Numbered from the stretch's first letter, positions 18,144-27,576 are shown. The stretch: 64,000 nt of DNA from Candidatus Amulumruptor caecigallinarius (GCA_944321825.1 CALUMU010000001.1:62001-126000), one strand, 5' to 3'. Notes: a model not told the origin generated them from the letters alone. Translations and numbers: made by a program.

Positions 18144-19304
18144 TCAGAGCTGGACGGCGAGGGCGCGGGCTATGGTCGGGGCCATGTCGTAATAGCGGTA
18201 TTCGGCGAGACGGCCTCCGAATATCACGCCCGGGGTGGCATCGGCGAGGGCTTTGTAGCGGTCGTAGAGGGCGGAGTTGCGGGAGTCGTTTACAGGGTAG
18301 AACGGTTCGGCTCCGTCGTGCCACTCGGCGGAGTATTCGCGAGAGATGACCGTAAGAGGGTTGGAATAGACATCGTCGCCGAACGCCTCGAAATGCTTGT
18401 GCTCGATGATGCGTGTATAGGGGACATCGGCAGATGTGTAGTTGATGACGGCGTTGCCCTGGAGGTTGGCTTCATGGATGGTTTCAGTCTCGAAGCGGAC
18501 GGTGCGGTAGTCGAGGTGTCCGTAGCAGTAGCCGAAATACTGGTCGATGCAGCCGGTGAATACGACCTTGTCGGCCATCTGCTCCCACCGGGTGCGGTCG
18601 GCGAAGAAGTCGGTGCCGGTAAGCACGTCGCTTCCGTCGAGGAGTGCGTCGATCAGGGGGTTGTAGCCGCCTATGGGGATGCCCTGGTGGGAGTCGTTGA
18701 AGTAATTGTTGTCAAAGGTCAGGCGGACCGGGAGGCGGCGGATGATGAACGCCGGGAGCTCGCTGCACGGCCGTCCCCACTGCTTTTCGGTGTAGCCTTT
18801 GATGAGCTGGAGGTAAATGTCGCGGCCTATGAGTGCGAGGGCCTGCTCCTCGAGGTTGCGCGGCTCTGTCACTCCGGCTGCTTTCATCGCCTCCAAGGCT
18901 TCCTGCCGCTGCTCGCCGAGCCTGGCTTGGGCCTCGCCGGGGGTGCGCACTCCCCACATCTGATAGAAAGTGTTCATGTTGAAGGGGAGATTGTACATGC
19001 GTCCGTCGGGGGCCACGGCTACGGGGCTGTTGGTGTAGCGGTTCATCTCCACGTAGCGGTTGACAAACTCCCACACCGCCTTGTCGGAGGTATGGAATAT
19101 GTGTGCGCCGTAGCGGTGCACGTTGATGCCGTGGACGTTTTCGCAGTAGATGTTGCCGCCGGTGTGGGTGCGTTTTTCGAGCACCAGGCAGCGCAGTCCG
19201 GCATCTGTGGCGCGGCGGGCCACCGTGGCTCCGAAAAGCCCGGAGCCTACTATCAGATAATCGTAACGGTCAGCGATGCCGTCGGGGTGAGTGGATGTTG
19301 CCAT
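18144..19304 (-). CDS. glf: UDP-galactopyranose mutase
   Basis: The 386-residue flavoenzyme converts UDP-galactopyranose to UDP-galactofuranose, the donor for galactofuranose in O-antigen or capsule. The FAD-binding Rossmann motif is VGSGLFGATVARRATDAG; GGNIYCENVHGINVHRYGAHIFHTS, PFNMNTFYQMWG and KGYTEKQWGR are strongly conserved family segments. Its presence implies galactofuranose in a surface glycan of this organism. Confidence 0.96.
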   Translation of the reverse strand: MATSTHPDGIADRYDYLIVGSGLFGATVARRATDAGLRCLVLEKRTHTGGNIYCENVHGINVHRYGAHIFHTSDKAVWEFVNRYVEMNRYTNSPVAVAPDGRMYNLPFNMNTFYQMWGVRTPGEAQARLGEQRQEALEAMKAAGVTEPRNLEEQALALIGRDIYLQLIKGYTEKQWGRPCSELPAFIIRRLPVRLTFDNNYFNDSHQGIPIGGYNPLIDALLDGSDVLTGTDFFADRTRWEQMADKVVFTGCIDQYFGYCYGHLDYRTVRFETETIHEANLQGNAVINYTSADVPYTRIIEHKHFEAFGDDVYSNPLTVISREYSAEWHDGAEPFYPVNDSRNSALYDRYKALADATPGVIFGGRLAEYRYYDMAPTIARALAVQL

Positions 19305-19338
19305 GATGGATGTAAGTTTTGATTAGACCTCTGGCACT

Positions 19339-19653
19339 CTAATATAACGCTGCGATATGGCGCAGTTTGGTCAGTCGTTCCATGAACGATTTGTCTTGTT
19401 TTATGGAGCGCATGTTGTATTTTGTCTGAAGGCGCATCAGTGGTTCGGAGTCAATCCCTAATGCGGCTTCAAAAAGCAGTGCGGTCTTTTCGGTCAACGG
19501 ACGATGGCCGTTGAGGATTTCGTTGAGAATCGTATAGCTTATCCCCATATCCTCGGCCAATTTGCGTTGCGACATCCCACGACATTCAAGCTCATCTTTA
19601 AGAATCTCGCCTGGATGTGTCGGAAAGGCAGGTGTAAGATTATTTGCCATCAT
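19339..19653 (-). CDS. higA: HigA-type antitoxin (XRE family)
   Basis: The 104-residue protein begins around FPTHPGEILKDELECRGMS, the hallmark of HigA/VapI antitoxins, followed by a helix-turn-helix (QRKLAEDMGISYTILNEILNGHRPLTEKTALLFEAAL). It neutralises the upstream HigB-like toxin and should repress the shared promoter. Order toxin-then-antitoxin with a 40-bp gap is typical of higBA. Confidence 0.9.
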   Translation of the reverse strand: MMANNLTPAFPTHPGEILKDELECRGMSQRKLAEDMGISYTILNEILNGHRPLTEKTALLFEAALGIDSEPLMRLQTKYNMRSIKQDKSFMERLTKLRHIAALY

Positions 19654-19693
19654 ATTTTTGATGTTTTTCGGGGTTCAAAACAGTTTCTTAATG

Positions 19694-20008
19694 TCATTTA
19701 TAATGATTTGACAAATCTGTGATGTTGCAGATAGAAGCGATGACTTCATCACCATTTAAAATCTCCTTGAACTCGATCCGATATTGGTCGTTTACCCTCA
19801 CAGAAGATAGACCAGCCTTATCTCCGCTCAATTTCTCATACCGTAGGGAGTTATATTGAAATAGCGAAAGCACATTGGGGAGTTCGGTCATAAGGTCGAT
19901 GACTCGGATATAACGTTTGATGATCTGTGGCTGAAAACGGTGTTTTTTGCCAGCATCGCCTTCGACATATAGGTCTCTGAGATATGGTTTGTCAAACCGG
20001 ATTTCCAT
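19694..20008 (-). CDS. higB: HigB-type toxin (RelE/ParE superfamily)
   Basis: This 104-residue protein starts MEIRFDKPYLRDLYVEG. It carries the RelE-fold pattern (LPNVLSLFQYNSLRYEKLSGDKAGLSSVRVNDQYRIEFKE), the region used by HigB-type ribosome-dependent mRNA interferases. The start at 20008 is chosen because the promoter -7 element lies at 20030-20037; the longer frame to 20032 would overlap it. It is cotranscribed with higA. Confidence 0.88.
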   Translation of the reverse strand: MEIRFDKPYLRDLYVEGDAGKKHRFQPQIIKRYIRVIDLMTELPNVLSLFQYNSLRYEKLSGDKAGLSSVRVNDQYRIEFKEILNGDEVIASICNITDLSNHYK

Positions 20009-20029
20009 GTCTGCAACGTAGGTACAAGG

Positions 20030-20071
20030 CAAAGTTACGAAATGTTTGCATATTCACAAAAAAGTGAATAT
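20030..20071 (-). promoter_or_regulatory. higBA promoter with overlapping palindromic operator
   Basis: On the minus strand TTTG (20060-20057), a 19-bp spacer and TAACTTTG (20037-20030) form a canonical promoter. A perfect 8-bp inverted repeat ATATTCAC-N6-GTGAATAT (20050-20057/20064-20071) covers the -33 element. HigA binding here would block transcription, the usual autoregulation of these modules (inference). Confidence 0.8.
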
Positions 20072-20080
20072 GAGAGTTGG

Positions 20081-21177
20081 TTATCGGGGAATATGGATCT
20101 TTTCGGGATGTTTGTTGCGCATGAGGATACGGGAGAATATGTTGCCGTAGATGAGGTGGAGGAAGGTTTCGAACTTTGAAAGCGGCCATCGGCGGGTCCG
20201 TCTCTCCACGTGTGAGTTATTCATCTCTGCATAAAGTTTGTAGCAAATCTTACGATATGGCTTAAGTATGAGCCGGGTTATGGCAGGGAAGTGGCGGTAA
20301 AACTCGTTGCGGATATTGACATGCTGGAATGTGCAACCATTGATAGTCTCGTCGCTCAGTGATACGTTGACGAGTATGCGGTAATAGGCTATAGGCTCTG
20401 AGAGAATACGTATGATTTCGACACCGCTCAATAAGCACTTGATATAGAATGCCTGGTCAATAGGGGGATAGTATGTCGCGTCGAAGCCGCCTAAATGGAT
20501 GGCGGTCTCGCGCTTTACGCACATCCCGACAGGTGCACCTATGTAGTTGCGGCTCACGAAATGCCATTTGCGTACTTTCTCCAAGGTGACTTCCGTGATT
20601 TCATCTGTTTTGGCGAAGGTGTCATAATCCATGGTAAAGGTCGGGAATATGAGCCGTTGGCGGTCGGAGCTGCGGATTACTTCCGACATTATTTTTAGGA
20701 ACGCAGGCGAGAGCATGTCGTCGTCATGGAGCATCACCATCCATTCGCCTTTTGCCAGTTGGCATAGCCTGTTCCAATTTCCAGCCATGCCGAGGTTGCG
20801 TGAGTTTTTGTAGTAACGCAGGTTGGGGATGGAGCGGTATGCGTCCATCAACGTTTCGGTTTCATCGTGCCGGACTGGATTGTCGTCGCAGACGACAATT
20901 TCATAGTCGGAGTCTCCACGCTGGTTTATGATGCAATCTACTGCATCTTTCAGTGTCGATGCCCGGAAGCATGTCGGTATTATAAAAGTGATGAGGGGTG
21001 CCGGACGTGCCTCATCTCCGAAAATCAGGATTGTCGGATCGTCGGCTATTTCAAGGAAGTTGTTTTTGAAGAAGTCAGAGTAGGCTCTTCTCGATGGTTT
21101 CTTTAGTTGGGAAGCTGAATCTTTTGGCGAAATGGGGGGGGGTAAACGCCTGATTTACACTGGGTTGTAGCTGTCAT
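20081..21177 (-). CDS. Glycosyltransferase family 2, start separated by a C9 tract (frame OFF)
   Basis: The frame from about 21154 to 20081 encodes a GT-A glycosyltransferase: PLITFIIPTCFRASTLKDAVD, EIVVCDDNP, GMAGNWNRLCQLAKGEWMVMLHDDDML. It has no ATG of its own before the fold. The only suitable ATG (21177) lies in another frame, and the two are joined at a run of nine C (plus-strand G 21134-21142). As read, translation from the ATG stops after 24 codons at 21103; ten or seven C would give a protein of about 365 residues. This is the layout of a slipped-strand phase-variable gene, with a one-base consensus error as the alternative. A minus-strand TACTTTTG at 21257-21250 suits as promoter. 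Confidence 0.78.
21134..21142. repeat. G9/C9 homopolymer at the start of the GT2 gene
   Basis: Nine consecutive G on the plus strand, lying 12 codons into the minus-strand reading frame that starts at 21177. A change of +1 or -2 joins this start to the glycosyltransferase frame. The tract is followed by TAAAC, as is the G8 tract at 22415. Confidence 0.9.
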
Positions 21178-21249
21178 GGAGATTGGTGTAGATAGATGTG
21201 ATAATGCCGGGCATCGGCCGAGGGGAGATGACGGCAAATGATGGTGATG

Positions 21250-21257
21250 CAAAAGTA
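21250..21257 (-). promoter_or_regulatory. -7 element (TACTTTTG) of the GT2 gene
   Basis: TACTTTTG on the minus strand, about 72 nt upstream of the ATG at 21177. No good -33 match at 19-20 bp, so confidence is modest. Confidence 0.45.
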
Positions 21258-21335
21258 GCAAAAATATCCGATGAAAAGAAACTGGGGCGGAGCGGCTATA
21301 CTGGAACACGTGGAGCGGCGGATAAATCGGAGGGG

Positions 21336-22429
21336 TTATATGGAGTTGTGCGGTGTCTTGTGGAGGGGGCTGGGGCTTCCCATGAGCAGCCAGGCGGTCC
21401 AGCGGTTGCTTTTTGAGAGCTTGGTCAGGGCGATGCTGGCTGCGAGAAGCAGTATGGAGAGAAGGGGTGTGTAGAAGAATGTGAAAGCCGGCGTGTCTGC
21501 TTCGCCGGCGAAGGGCAGCAGATGGGCATACTTGCGCAGGGCTATGAAGTGGAAGGCGTAGATGCCAAGGGTCATCTGCCCCCATACGGCGAGCAGGCAC
21601 GCAACTTTGCGGGGCTGCTTCGAGTCGAAAAGGCAGATGAACAGGGCTATGAAAAAGACCGACCCCGAGAGTCCTGTCAGAATCCGATAGGCGCGATAGA
21701 GATAGAGTGTCGGGAATCTGACGATTTGGTCCCAATGGTATGTCAGGGTACATTTTATATAGACTTCGCCCGACAGGAACATCAGCGTCGCCAAGAAAAC
21801 CAAGCCGGAAGCGACGGCTATGGTCAAGGAGTGGCGATTGAAGATGTCAGAGTACCAGCTTACGAGTCCTCCTGCCAGAAAGAAGGGCAGCATGTAGACG
21901 TAGTGCAGCACCGGGGTCTCGGGGATGAATTGGGATGCCAGTGCAGCGAGTACAATATATAAGGTGGCGTGCCGGCCTTTATATGCGAAGAATGGATATG
22001 CTACAAGGCAGCAGACGAAAGCGCTTTTGAGAAACCAAAGCTGGTTCCAGAATGTTTTAAGGAAATCGGGTTCGGATCCGTAGGATGCGTTGATGTCAAA
22101 CGTTATGTTGATTGCGGCGATGATGAGTCCGAGGGTTATCGCAGGGAGCATCAGTTGCCGGAATTTCTTTTGTGCAGTGGTCAGGAAGCCGCTTTTAAGA
22201 GTCATGGCATATATCATCCCCGTAAGCATCATGAACAGCGGCATGTGGAAGGAATAGATATATCGCAATGTGGCATTGCCGGTCCAGGCGGCATCTTCGT
22301 TCACCCGACAGCACAGCAGGGTGTGTCCCCAGACGACAAGGAAGCTTGTGAAGAATTTAAGCAGGTCGAGCCAGACGATCCGCGATGATCGGGCTGCTTG
22401 CGTCTGAGTGTTTCGGGGGGGGTAAACAT
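21336..22429 (-). CDS. Acyltransferase family 3 membrane protein, start separated by a C8 tract (frame OFF)
   Basis: The frame from about 22440 to 21336 encodes an integral-membrane acyltransferase (IVWLDLLKFFTSFLVVWGH near the start, SFHMPLFMMLTGMIYA, some ten hydrophobic helices) of the kind that O-acetylates surface polysaccharide. No ATG lies in this frame upstream of the first helix. An ATG at 22429 sits four codons before a run of eight C (plus-strand G 22415-22422). With nine or six C it reads directly into the enzyme (about 364 residues); with eight it stops after 40 codons at 22301. A GTG at 22304 is in frame but would delete the first helix. Phase variation or a consensus error explains this. 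Confidence 0.8.
22415..22422. repeat. G8/C8 homopolymer at the start of the acyltransferase gene
   Basis: Eight consecutive G on the plus strand, immediately after the minus-strand start ATG-TTT-ACC. A single added base restores the enzyme frame. Confidence 0.9.
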
Positions 22430-22445
22430 GTTGGTTTTCAGTGTG

Positions 22446-23942
22446 TTACTGGTGGCGTGAGGGGCGGAGGTAGGCGAGGGCTTCGCGCTGGACTTTGCTG
22501 CCGAGGAGGGTGTTGAGGAGGAGGTAGACCCCTGCGCCTGTGATGCCTTGGATGGCGAGGACGGCTACGGGGTGGGAGGGCCACGAGGCGTGGGGGAGTG
22601 CGGAGGCGACCTGTGCCGGCATCCACCATGCGGCGGCCATGGAGAGGGCTGTCAGGAGGATGTAGGGCGCGACATCCCACAGCATCAGCCAGACGCTGCG
22701 GCGGATGTAGCGGGCGGCTATCGCCATGGTGGCAATGCATCCGACGGCTGTGGCCGCGACCTGCCCCCAGAGGAATATGCGGATGCCGAGGGTGATGTCG
22801 GCCCCGGATGTGAGGGCGAGTGAGCCGAGGGTGGGGATGATGGCGGCTATGGCTACACCGTCGCGCAGGGTCTCGCTGATGATGAGCATCCGCGAACGGC
22901 CGAGGGCGAGGATGTAGTTGTTGTAGACCATCGACATGACGGTGAACACTCCGCGCAGCAGCAGTATCTGGAAGAGGACTATGGAGGCGTCCCATTTGGT
23001 GCCGAAAAAGAGGTGGAAGATGGGGGCTGCCATGACGGCGAGCAGTCCGAGGGCCGGGAAGGTCAGGTATGCCGCGCAGCGGTTCATCTTGGCGGTGGCA
23101 TGGGCAAATTCGTCGGGACGGTCCTGGATCTGCGAAAGGGGCGGCAGGAACGCCTGCACGAGCGACTGCCCGATGGACATCACGCCCATCTTGCTCCATT
23201 TGTCGGCCTGGGTGTAGAGTCCGAGGGATGCCATGCCGGCGCGGTTGCCGATGAAGAAGCTGTAGATGTTGAGAAAGACGGTGTTGAGCAGCGATGCCCC
23301 CATGACACCCATTCCGACCGAGAAGAACGACCGCAGAGCCTTCCACGAGAAGCTCCACAGCGGCCGCCATGAGGTAGTGGCCCAGAGGACCGCGCTTTTG
23401 ACCGCCGAGAGGGTGATGGTCTGCCATACGATGGCCCATGCGCCGTAGCCGCAGACGGCAAGCCATATGCCAGTGACCGCTCCTGCTGCGAGGGCTGCGC
23501 TGTCGGCCACGGCTATCATGCGCACATCCATCTGCTTCATCAGGCGGTTGGTGGGGACGATGGCTGTGGCCGTCAGGATAAACGACAGGAACATCACACG
23601 CGAGAGCGGGATGAGGCGCGCATCGCCCTGAAACCAATCGGCTATGAGCGGAGCGCAGAAGTAGAGGAGCGCGTAGATGCCCACCGCCATGGCGATGTTG
23701 AACCACATCACCGTGGAGTAGTCGAGGCGTGTGGGGGCTTTGCGCTGGATGAGGGCGGATGAGAAACCGCTGTCGACAAAGAGGTTGGCGAACGCCTGGA
23801 ACACCATGACGGCTCCCACGAGCCCGAAGTCGTCATGGGAGAGCATACGCGCCAGCACTATGCCGGTGACGGCATAGAGAATCTGGGTCGCCACTTTGTC
23901 GATGAGCGACCATTTGATAGTGTCGGCAACCTCGCGCTTCAC
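22446..23942 (-). CDS. Polysaccharide flippase (Wzx/WzxC-like, MOP superfamily)
   Basis: This 498-residue membrane protein has 12-14 hydrophobic helices and begins KREVADTIKWSLIDKVATQILYAVTGIVLARMLSHDDFGLVGAVMVFQAF, typical of lipopolysaccharide-biosynthesis flippases that move lipid-linked repeat units across the inner membrane. It belongs with glf, the GT2 and the acyltransferase in a surface-glycan region, all on the minus strand. Its start is 7 bp after the DUF2807 stop. Confidence 0.9.
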   Translation of the reverse strand: MKREVADTIKWSLIDKVATQILYAVTGIVLARMLSHDDFGLVGAVMVFQAFANLFVDSGFSSALIQRKAPTRLDYSTVMWFNIAMAVGIYALLYFCAPLIADWFQGDARLIPLSRVMFLSFILTATAIVPTNRLMKQMDVRMIAVADSAALAAGAVTGIWLAVCGYGAWAIVWQTITLSAVKSAVLWATTSWRPLWSFSWKALRSFFSVGMGVMGASLLNTVFLNIYSFFIGNRAGMASLGLYTQADKWSKMGVMSIGQSLVQAFLPPLSQIQDRPDEFAHATAKMNRCAAYLTFPALGLLAVMAAPIFHLFFGTKWDASIVLFQILLLRGVFTVMSMVYNNYILALGRSRMLIISETLRDGVAIAAIIPTLGSLALTSGADITLGIRIFLWGQVAATAVGCIATMAIAARYIRRSVWLMLWDVAPYILLTALSMAAAWWMPAQVASALPHASWPSHPVAVLAIQGITGAGVYLLLNTLLGSKVQREALAYLRPSRHQ

Positions 23943-23949
23943 CCTATAA

Positions 23950-24684
23950 TTATTCGGCTTCGAGTTGCTCTATGGGTTTGAGCTTCACCCCGAGGGTGCG
24001 TGATTTGATGTCTTTGGGGTTTCCACCGAAATAGACCGTGCCGCTCATGCCGGTGACCGACAGGGTGCCTGTGGCGTGGCAGTATATGGAGCCTGTGCCG
24101 ATTACGTTGCATTTGGCATCCTGCGACAGCAGTGACGCGCAGTTGACCGAGCCGGTGCCGGTGTTGCCTATGGATGCGGTGGTACATTCGCCTTCGACGG
24201 CGATGGTGCCACGGCCAGTAAACTTCTTCACGTTGACCTCCGGGGCGCTTACACCGGCGACGATGAGGCTTCCGTTGCCTTCAAGCCTCGCCTGGAATTT
24301 CGGCACACGCACATTGCCGGTGTTGGCTGTGACGGTGGAGTCGCCGTTGTTTTGTATTTTGACCAGCATCGTTGACGACACGTGTACTGTGGGGATGCTT
24401 TTGGCATCCATCATCTCTTCTGACAGGCGGATTGTCAGGCGGCTGTCTTTCTGCTCGAAGCGTATTGCCGAGGCCATGTTGTCGGGGGCTTCGAAATGTG
24501 CCTGCACGCTGTCGGCTGACGGTGCGATGGAGTAGTCCACGTTGATGCCGTCAAGAACCTTAAGCTCGGTGAAGTCGTTGAGTTTGAGGCTGTAATCCTT
24601 GACGGTCTGCGCACAGATGGCGGAATCTGTAGCCATTGTGACGGCCATGGCTGCGCAGAGGCTTGCTATCTTCAGATTTCTCAT
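23950..24684 (-). CDS. Secreted DUF2807 (head GIN domain) protein
   Basis: The 244-residue protein has a signal peptide (cleavage near residue 25, ICAQ) and a right-handed beta-solenoid-like body rich in short G/T/S/N turns (VQNNGDSTVTANTGNVRV, EGNGSLIVAGVSAPEV, EGECTTASIGNTGTGSV), the pattern of DUF2807 putative auto-transporter adhesin heads. Function unknown; surface or periplasmic location. A TAATTTTG -7 element lies upstream at 24722-24715. Confidence 0.85.
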   Translation of the reverse strand: MRNLKIASLCAAMAVTMATDSAICAQTVKDYSLKLNDFTELKVLDGINVDYSIAPSADSVQAHFEAPDNMASAIRFEQKDSRLTIRLSEEMMDAKSIPTVHVSSTMLVKIQNNGDSTVTANTGNVRVPKFQARLEGNGSLIVAGVSAPEVNVKKFTGRGTIAVEGECTTASIGNTGTGSVNCASLLSQDAKCNVIGTGSIYCHATGTLSVTGMSGTVYFGGNPKDIKSRTLGVKLKPIEQLEAE

Positions 24685-24714
24685 GACGATTGGTTGTTAT
24701 GATGGGTTAGTCCA

Positions 24715-24722
24715 CAAAATTA
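24715..24722 (-). promoter_or_regulatory. -7 element (TAATTTTG) of the DUF2807 gene
   Basis: TAATTTTG on the minus strand about 30 nt before the ATG at 24684. No clear -33. Confidence 0.5.
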
Positions 24723-24795
24723 GTCATATATATCACTAAATCAGTCATCCACCTTGATTTTTGTTGACTGGCTTATGCTGTGATTGCGTGATGCG

Positions 24796-25815
24796 TCAGG
24801 GTTGCGGAGATTTGCCGGGAGTATCGGCGAGAGAGGGTATGATGTCATGCTCAATGTGGTGCAGGATTTCCATCAGGGCTGCGTTGGTGTCGGCGCGGAG
24901 CATGGCTATGCGTGTTTCGCGGAAGTTGGGGATGCCTTTGAACAGCGGCGATGCCGCCAGATGCCGGCGGATGTGGAGTATGCCGCGATACTCGTCTATG
25001 CGGTCGATGCTCTCGGCAATCTGCCGGTGGATGAGGGCGAATTTCGCGGCTACGGACGGTTCGGAGGGCTCGAGTCCGAGAGCGGCGGCTTTGAGCGGGC
25101 GGAATATCCATGGCGCACCGATAGATGCTCGCCCCACCATCACGCCGTCGACACCGTAGCGGTCGAAGGCATCGCGTATCTGTGACGGTGTGCGGATGTC
25201 TCCGTTGCCTATGAGGGGGATGGTCAGGCGCGGGTTTTCCTTGACGCGGGCTATCATCTCCCAGTCGGCTTCGCCGGTGTACATCTGCGAGCGTGTGCGA
25301 CCGTGGACAGTCAGGGCTTGTATGCCGCAGTCTTGCAGCTGCTCGGCGAGGTCAACGATGATTTTGCTGTTGTGGTCCCAGCCGAGGCGAGTCTTGACCG
25401 TCACCGGGATGTTGACCGCCCGGACCACGGCGGAGGTGATTTCGAGCATACGCGGGATGTCGCGCAGCATCCCTGCTCCGGCTCCTTTGCCGGCTACTTT
25501 CTTGACCGGGCATCCGAAATTGATGTCGATGATGTCGGGATGCGCGGTCTCCTCGACGATTTTCGCCGCCTCGACCATCGGGCCGACTTCGCGTCCGTAA
25601 ATCTGTATGGCTGTGGGGCGTTCGGCAGGGTCGATGGCGAGTTTGCGCGTTGTCGCGGCGATATTGCGTATCAGGGCATCGGCCGACACAAATTCGCTGT
25701 ATGTCATATCGGCTCCCTGCTCCTTGCATATGAGCCGGAAAGAGCGGTCGGTCACATCCTCCATCGGAGCGAGCATCACCGGGCGGTGTCCTATATCGAG
25801 TGTCCCTATTTTCAT
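24796..25815 (-). CDS. dusB: tRNA-dihydrouridine synthase (DusB type)
   Basis: The 339-residue flavoprotein reduces specific uridines in the tRNA D-loop. Conserved segments: LAPMEDVTDRSFR near the N terminus, the catalytic-cysteine motif INFGCPVKKVAGKGAGAGML, VKTRLGWD, LTVHGRTRSQMYTG and the FMN phosphate-binding GVMVGRASIGAPWIF. The ATG at 25815 (MKIGTLDIGHRP) is preferred over the frame extension to 25842. It is 45 bp downstream of the sulfatase gene. Confidence 0.94.
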   Translation of the reverse strand: MKIGTLDIGHRPVMLAPMEDVTDRSFRLICKEQGADMTYSEFVSADALIRNIAATTRKLAIDPAERPTAIQIYGREVGPMVEAAKIVEETAHPDIIDINFGCPVKKVAGKGAGAGMLRDIPRMLEITSAVVRAVNIPVTVKTRLGWDHNSKIIVDLAEQLQDCGIQALTVHGRTRSQMYTGEADWEMIARVKENPRLTIPLIGNGDIRTPSQIRDAFDRYGVDGVMVGRASIGAPWIFRPLKAAALGLEPSEPSVAAKFALIHRQIAESIDRIDEYRGILHIRRHLAASPLFKGIPNFRETRIAMLRADTNAALMEILHHIEHDIIPSLADTPGKSPQP

Positions 25816-25860
25816 TGAGTTGTTTCGTTGAGATGTTTGCATAAAATGGCGGCTGCGGGG

Positions 25861-27576
25861 TTATTCCAGACCCGGAGGTAGCGGTTCGCGGTAGCGCAGC
25901 AGCAGCTCCTTGAGCGGCACGGAGGTATTGTGGTCTGTCACATACATGGGTGTGCGCGGAGCGTAGGTAGGGCTTGCCAGCGACAAGGTGGCATCAAACC
26001 GAGGGGTGGCGATGCCGGCGAGCTGCAATGCCGTGTGGAAATACGATGACGACGATGACACGAGGCTGTCACGATGGGATGCGATTGTGTCCCACATGCC
26101 GGGGTATAGCTCGCGGTAACGTGGACTGAGCCACGCTATCATCGGGACGTGGATCTGCATGGCTGTGGGGATGGGCGAAGCGTGCATGAACCGCTCGTCA
26201 TCGGTGTCGTAGAGGTCTTCGCCGTGGTCGCTGGTATAGAGCATGGCGGCCGGGATGTCATGCCGCAGAGCCATTGCGACGATGCTGTCGAGCATGTAGT
26301 CCTCGGCTACGATGGTGTTGTCATAAGCGTTGAGCATCAGCGGACGGAACTTGGCTTTGGCTTCAAAAGGGCCGTCGGGGGTGAAGCGGCGTATGGATGC
26401 CGGGTAGCGGTCGCGGTAGTCGAAATGCGAGCCGTAGGCATGGATGACTATCAGCTGCCGTGGTGCGCGGCTGTCGATGCGGTCACGCACGTAGGGCAGG
26501 AGATCGAGGTCGGTCAGCGGATGGCCTGCCACCTTGTCGGCTATGTAGCAGGTGGTGTCGGCTTCGGCGCAGAAAAACTCCACGTAGCTGTGGTTAGGTT
26601 TCTGTGCAGTGATGACTGCGGTGGCGTATCCGGCTTCCTTGAAAGCTGTTATGATGCTCTTGGCCGTGGGTAGGCAGCTGTAAGTGTCGGCATCGACGGC
26701 ACTGAGGAGCATCGGCACGCTCTTGTGGGTGGTGTTGCTCGAAGTCAGTACGCGGGGGAATGCCACAATGCCGTCGCGTCGGCTCAGACGGGGATTGGTG
26801 GGGCGGTCGTAGCCGAGTAGCTGCCAGTTGTGGGCGCGGGCGGTCTCTCCGACGACTAATATCACCAAACGAGGTATGGAGTCGTCGTCGGCGGTCATCC
26901 GAGCGTCGAAGGTGTAACCGGCCGAGGTATGGGCGTAATTGGCCAAGTCGGAGGCTACGCCGGCCGCGTGTCCCATGTTGTAAGCCACATTGACGGGATA
27001 GAGGTCGTTGGATGCCTTGTAACCCGGCGAAAACAGGTATGCCGCGCACAGCGACAGCACTCCGAGAGACATGGCGATGTAGCTCATGGTGCGTGAGCGG
27101 GCAATCCATCGTTGCGGCAGGATGACGCGGCGCACTGTGGCGACGATGCCTCCAGCGATGCCTCCGCCGTAGACGACTGCCACCACGACGACTATGACCA
27201 TCAGTCCGGCAAGCATCTCTCCGGCTTCATCGGGGTTGGTGGTCAGGAGGTTGAGGAACATGTCGGAGGCTATGACCGAGCGGCCGTAGAGATAGAGCAG
27301 CACGAGCTGGAACGCTGCGAAAAACATCAGGGGTAATGTCCATAACGTCACCCGGCCTATGCGTCGCGACAGGGTCATCAGCCATAGGTAGACACCTCCG
27401 GGGAGCAGCGTGTTGGCAAGGATGCCCCAGAAGCCGAGCGGCTCGGTGATGCACAGGGCAACGTTGGGGGTGAGCAGGGATGCGTAGACTGCCAGCGCAA
27501 ATGCTCCCCACAGGGCGGTTCCGCGCCGTCCGGCAGGTGGAGATGAGTGTATGTCGAGATTGTCGTTTGCTGTCAT
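25861..27576 (-). CDS. Phosphoethanolamine transferase-like sulfatase (EptA/CptA family)
   Basis: The 571-residue protein has five N-terminal transmembrane segments (to about residue 190) and a periplasmic alkaline-phosphatase-fold domain. VILVVGETARAHNWQLLGYDR provides a metal ligand, SNTTHKSVPMLLS the Thr nucleophile and YTSDHGEDL further ligands. Such enzymes move phosphoethanolamine from phosphatidylethanolamine to lipid A or core sugars, reducing negative charge. Substrate is inferred from the family. Confidence 0.9.
   Translation of the reverse strand: MTANDNLDIHSSPPAGRRGTALWGAFALAVYASLLTPNVALCITEPLGFWGILANTLLPGGVYLWLMTLSRRIGRVTLWTLPLMFFAAFQLVLLYLYGRSVIASDMFLNLLTTNPDEAGEMLAGLMVIVVVVAVVYGGGIAGGIVATVRRVILPQRWIARSRTMSYIAMSLGVLSLCAAYLFSPGYKASNDLYPVNVAYNMGHAAGVASDLANYAHTSAGYTFDARMTADDDSIPRLVILVVGETARAHNWQLLGYDRPTNPRLSRRDGIVAFPRVLTSSNTTHKSVPMLLSAVDADTYSCLPTAKSIITAFKEAGYATAVITAQKPNHSYVEFFCAEADTTCYIADKVAGHPLTDLDLLPYVRDRIDSRAPRQLIVIHAYGSHFDYRDRYPASIRRFTPDGPFEAKAKFRPLMLNAYDNTIVAEDYMLDSIVAMALRHDIPAAMLYTSDHGEDLYDTDDERFMHASPIPTAMQIHVPMIAWLSPRYRELYPGMWDTIASHRDSLVSSSSSYFHTALQLAGIATPRFDATLSLASPTYAPRTPMYVTDHNTSVPLKELLLRYREPLPPGLE

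Noticed and set aside
22438-23706. 422-codon open frame overlapping the flippase on the same strand
   Set aside because: Composition is Arg/His/Pro-rich as expected from an out-of-frame reading of GC-rich DNA, while the flippase frame has clear membrane helices.
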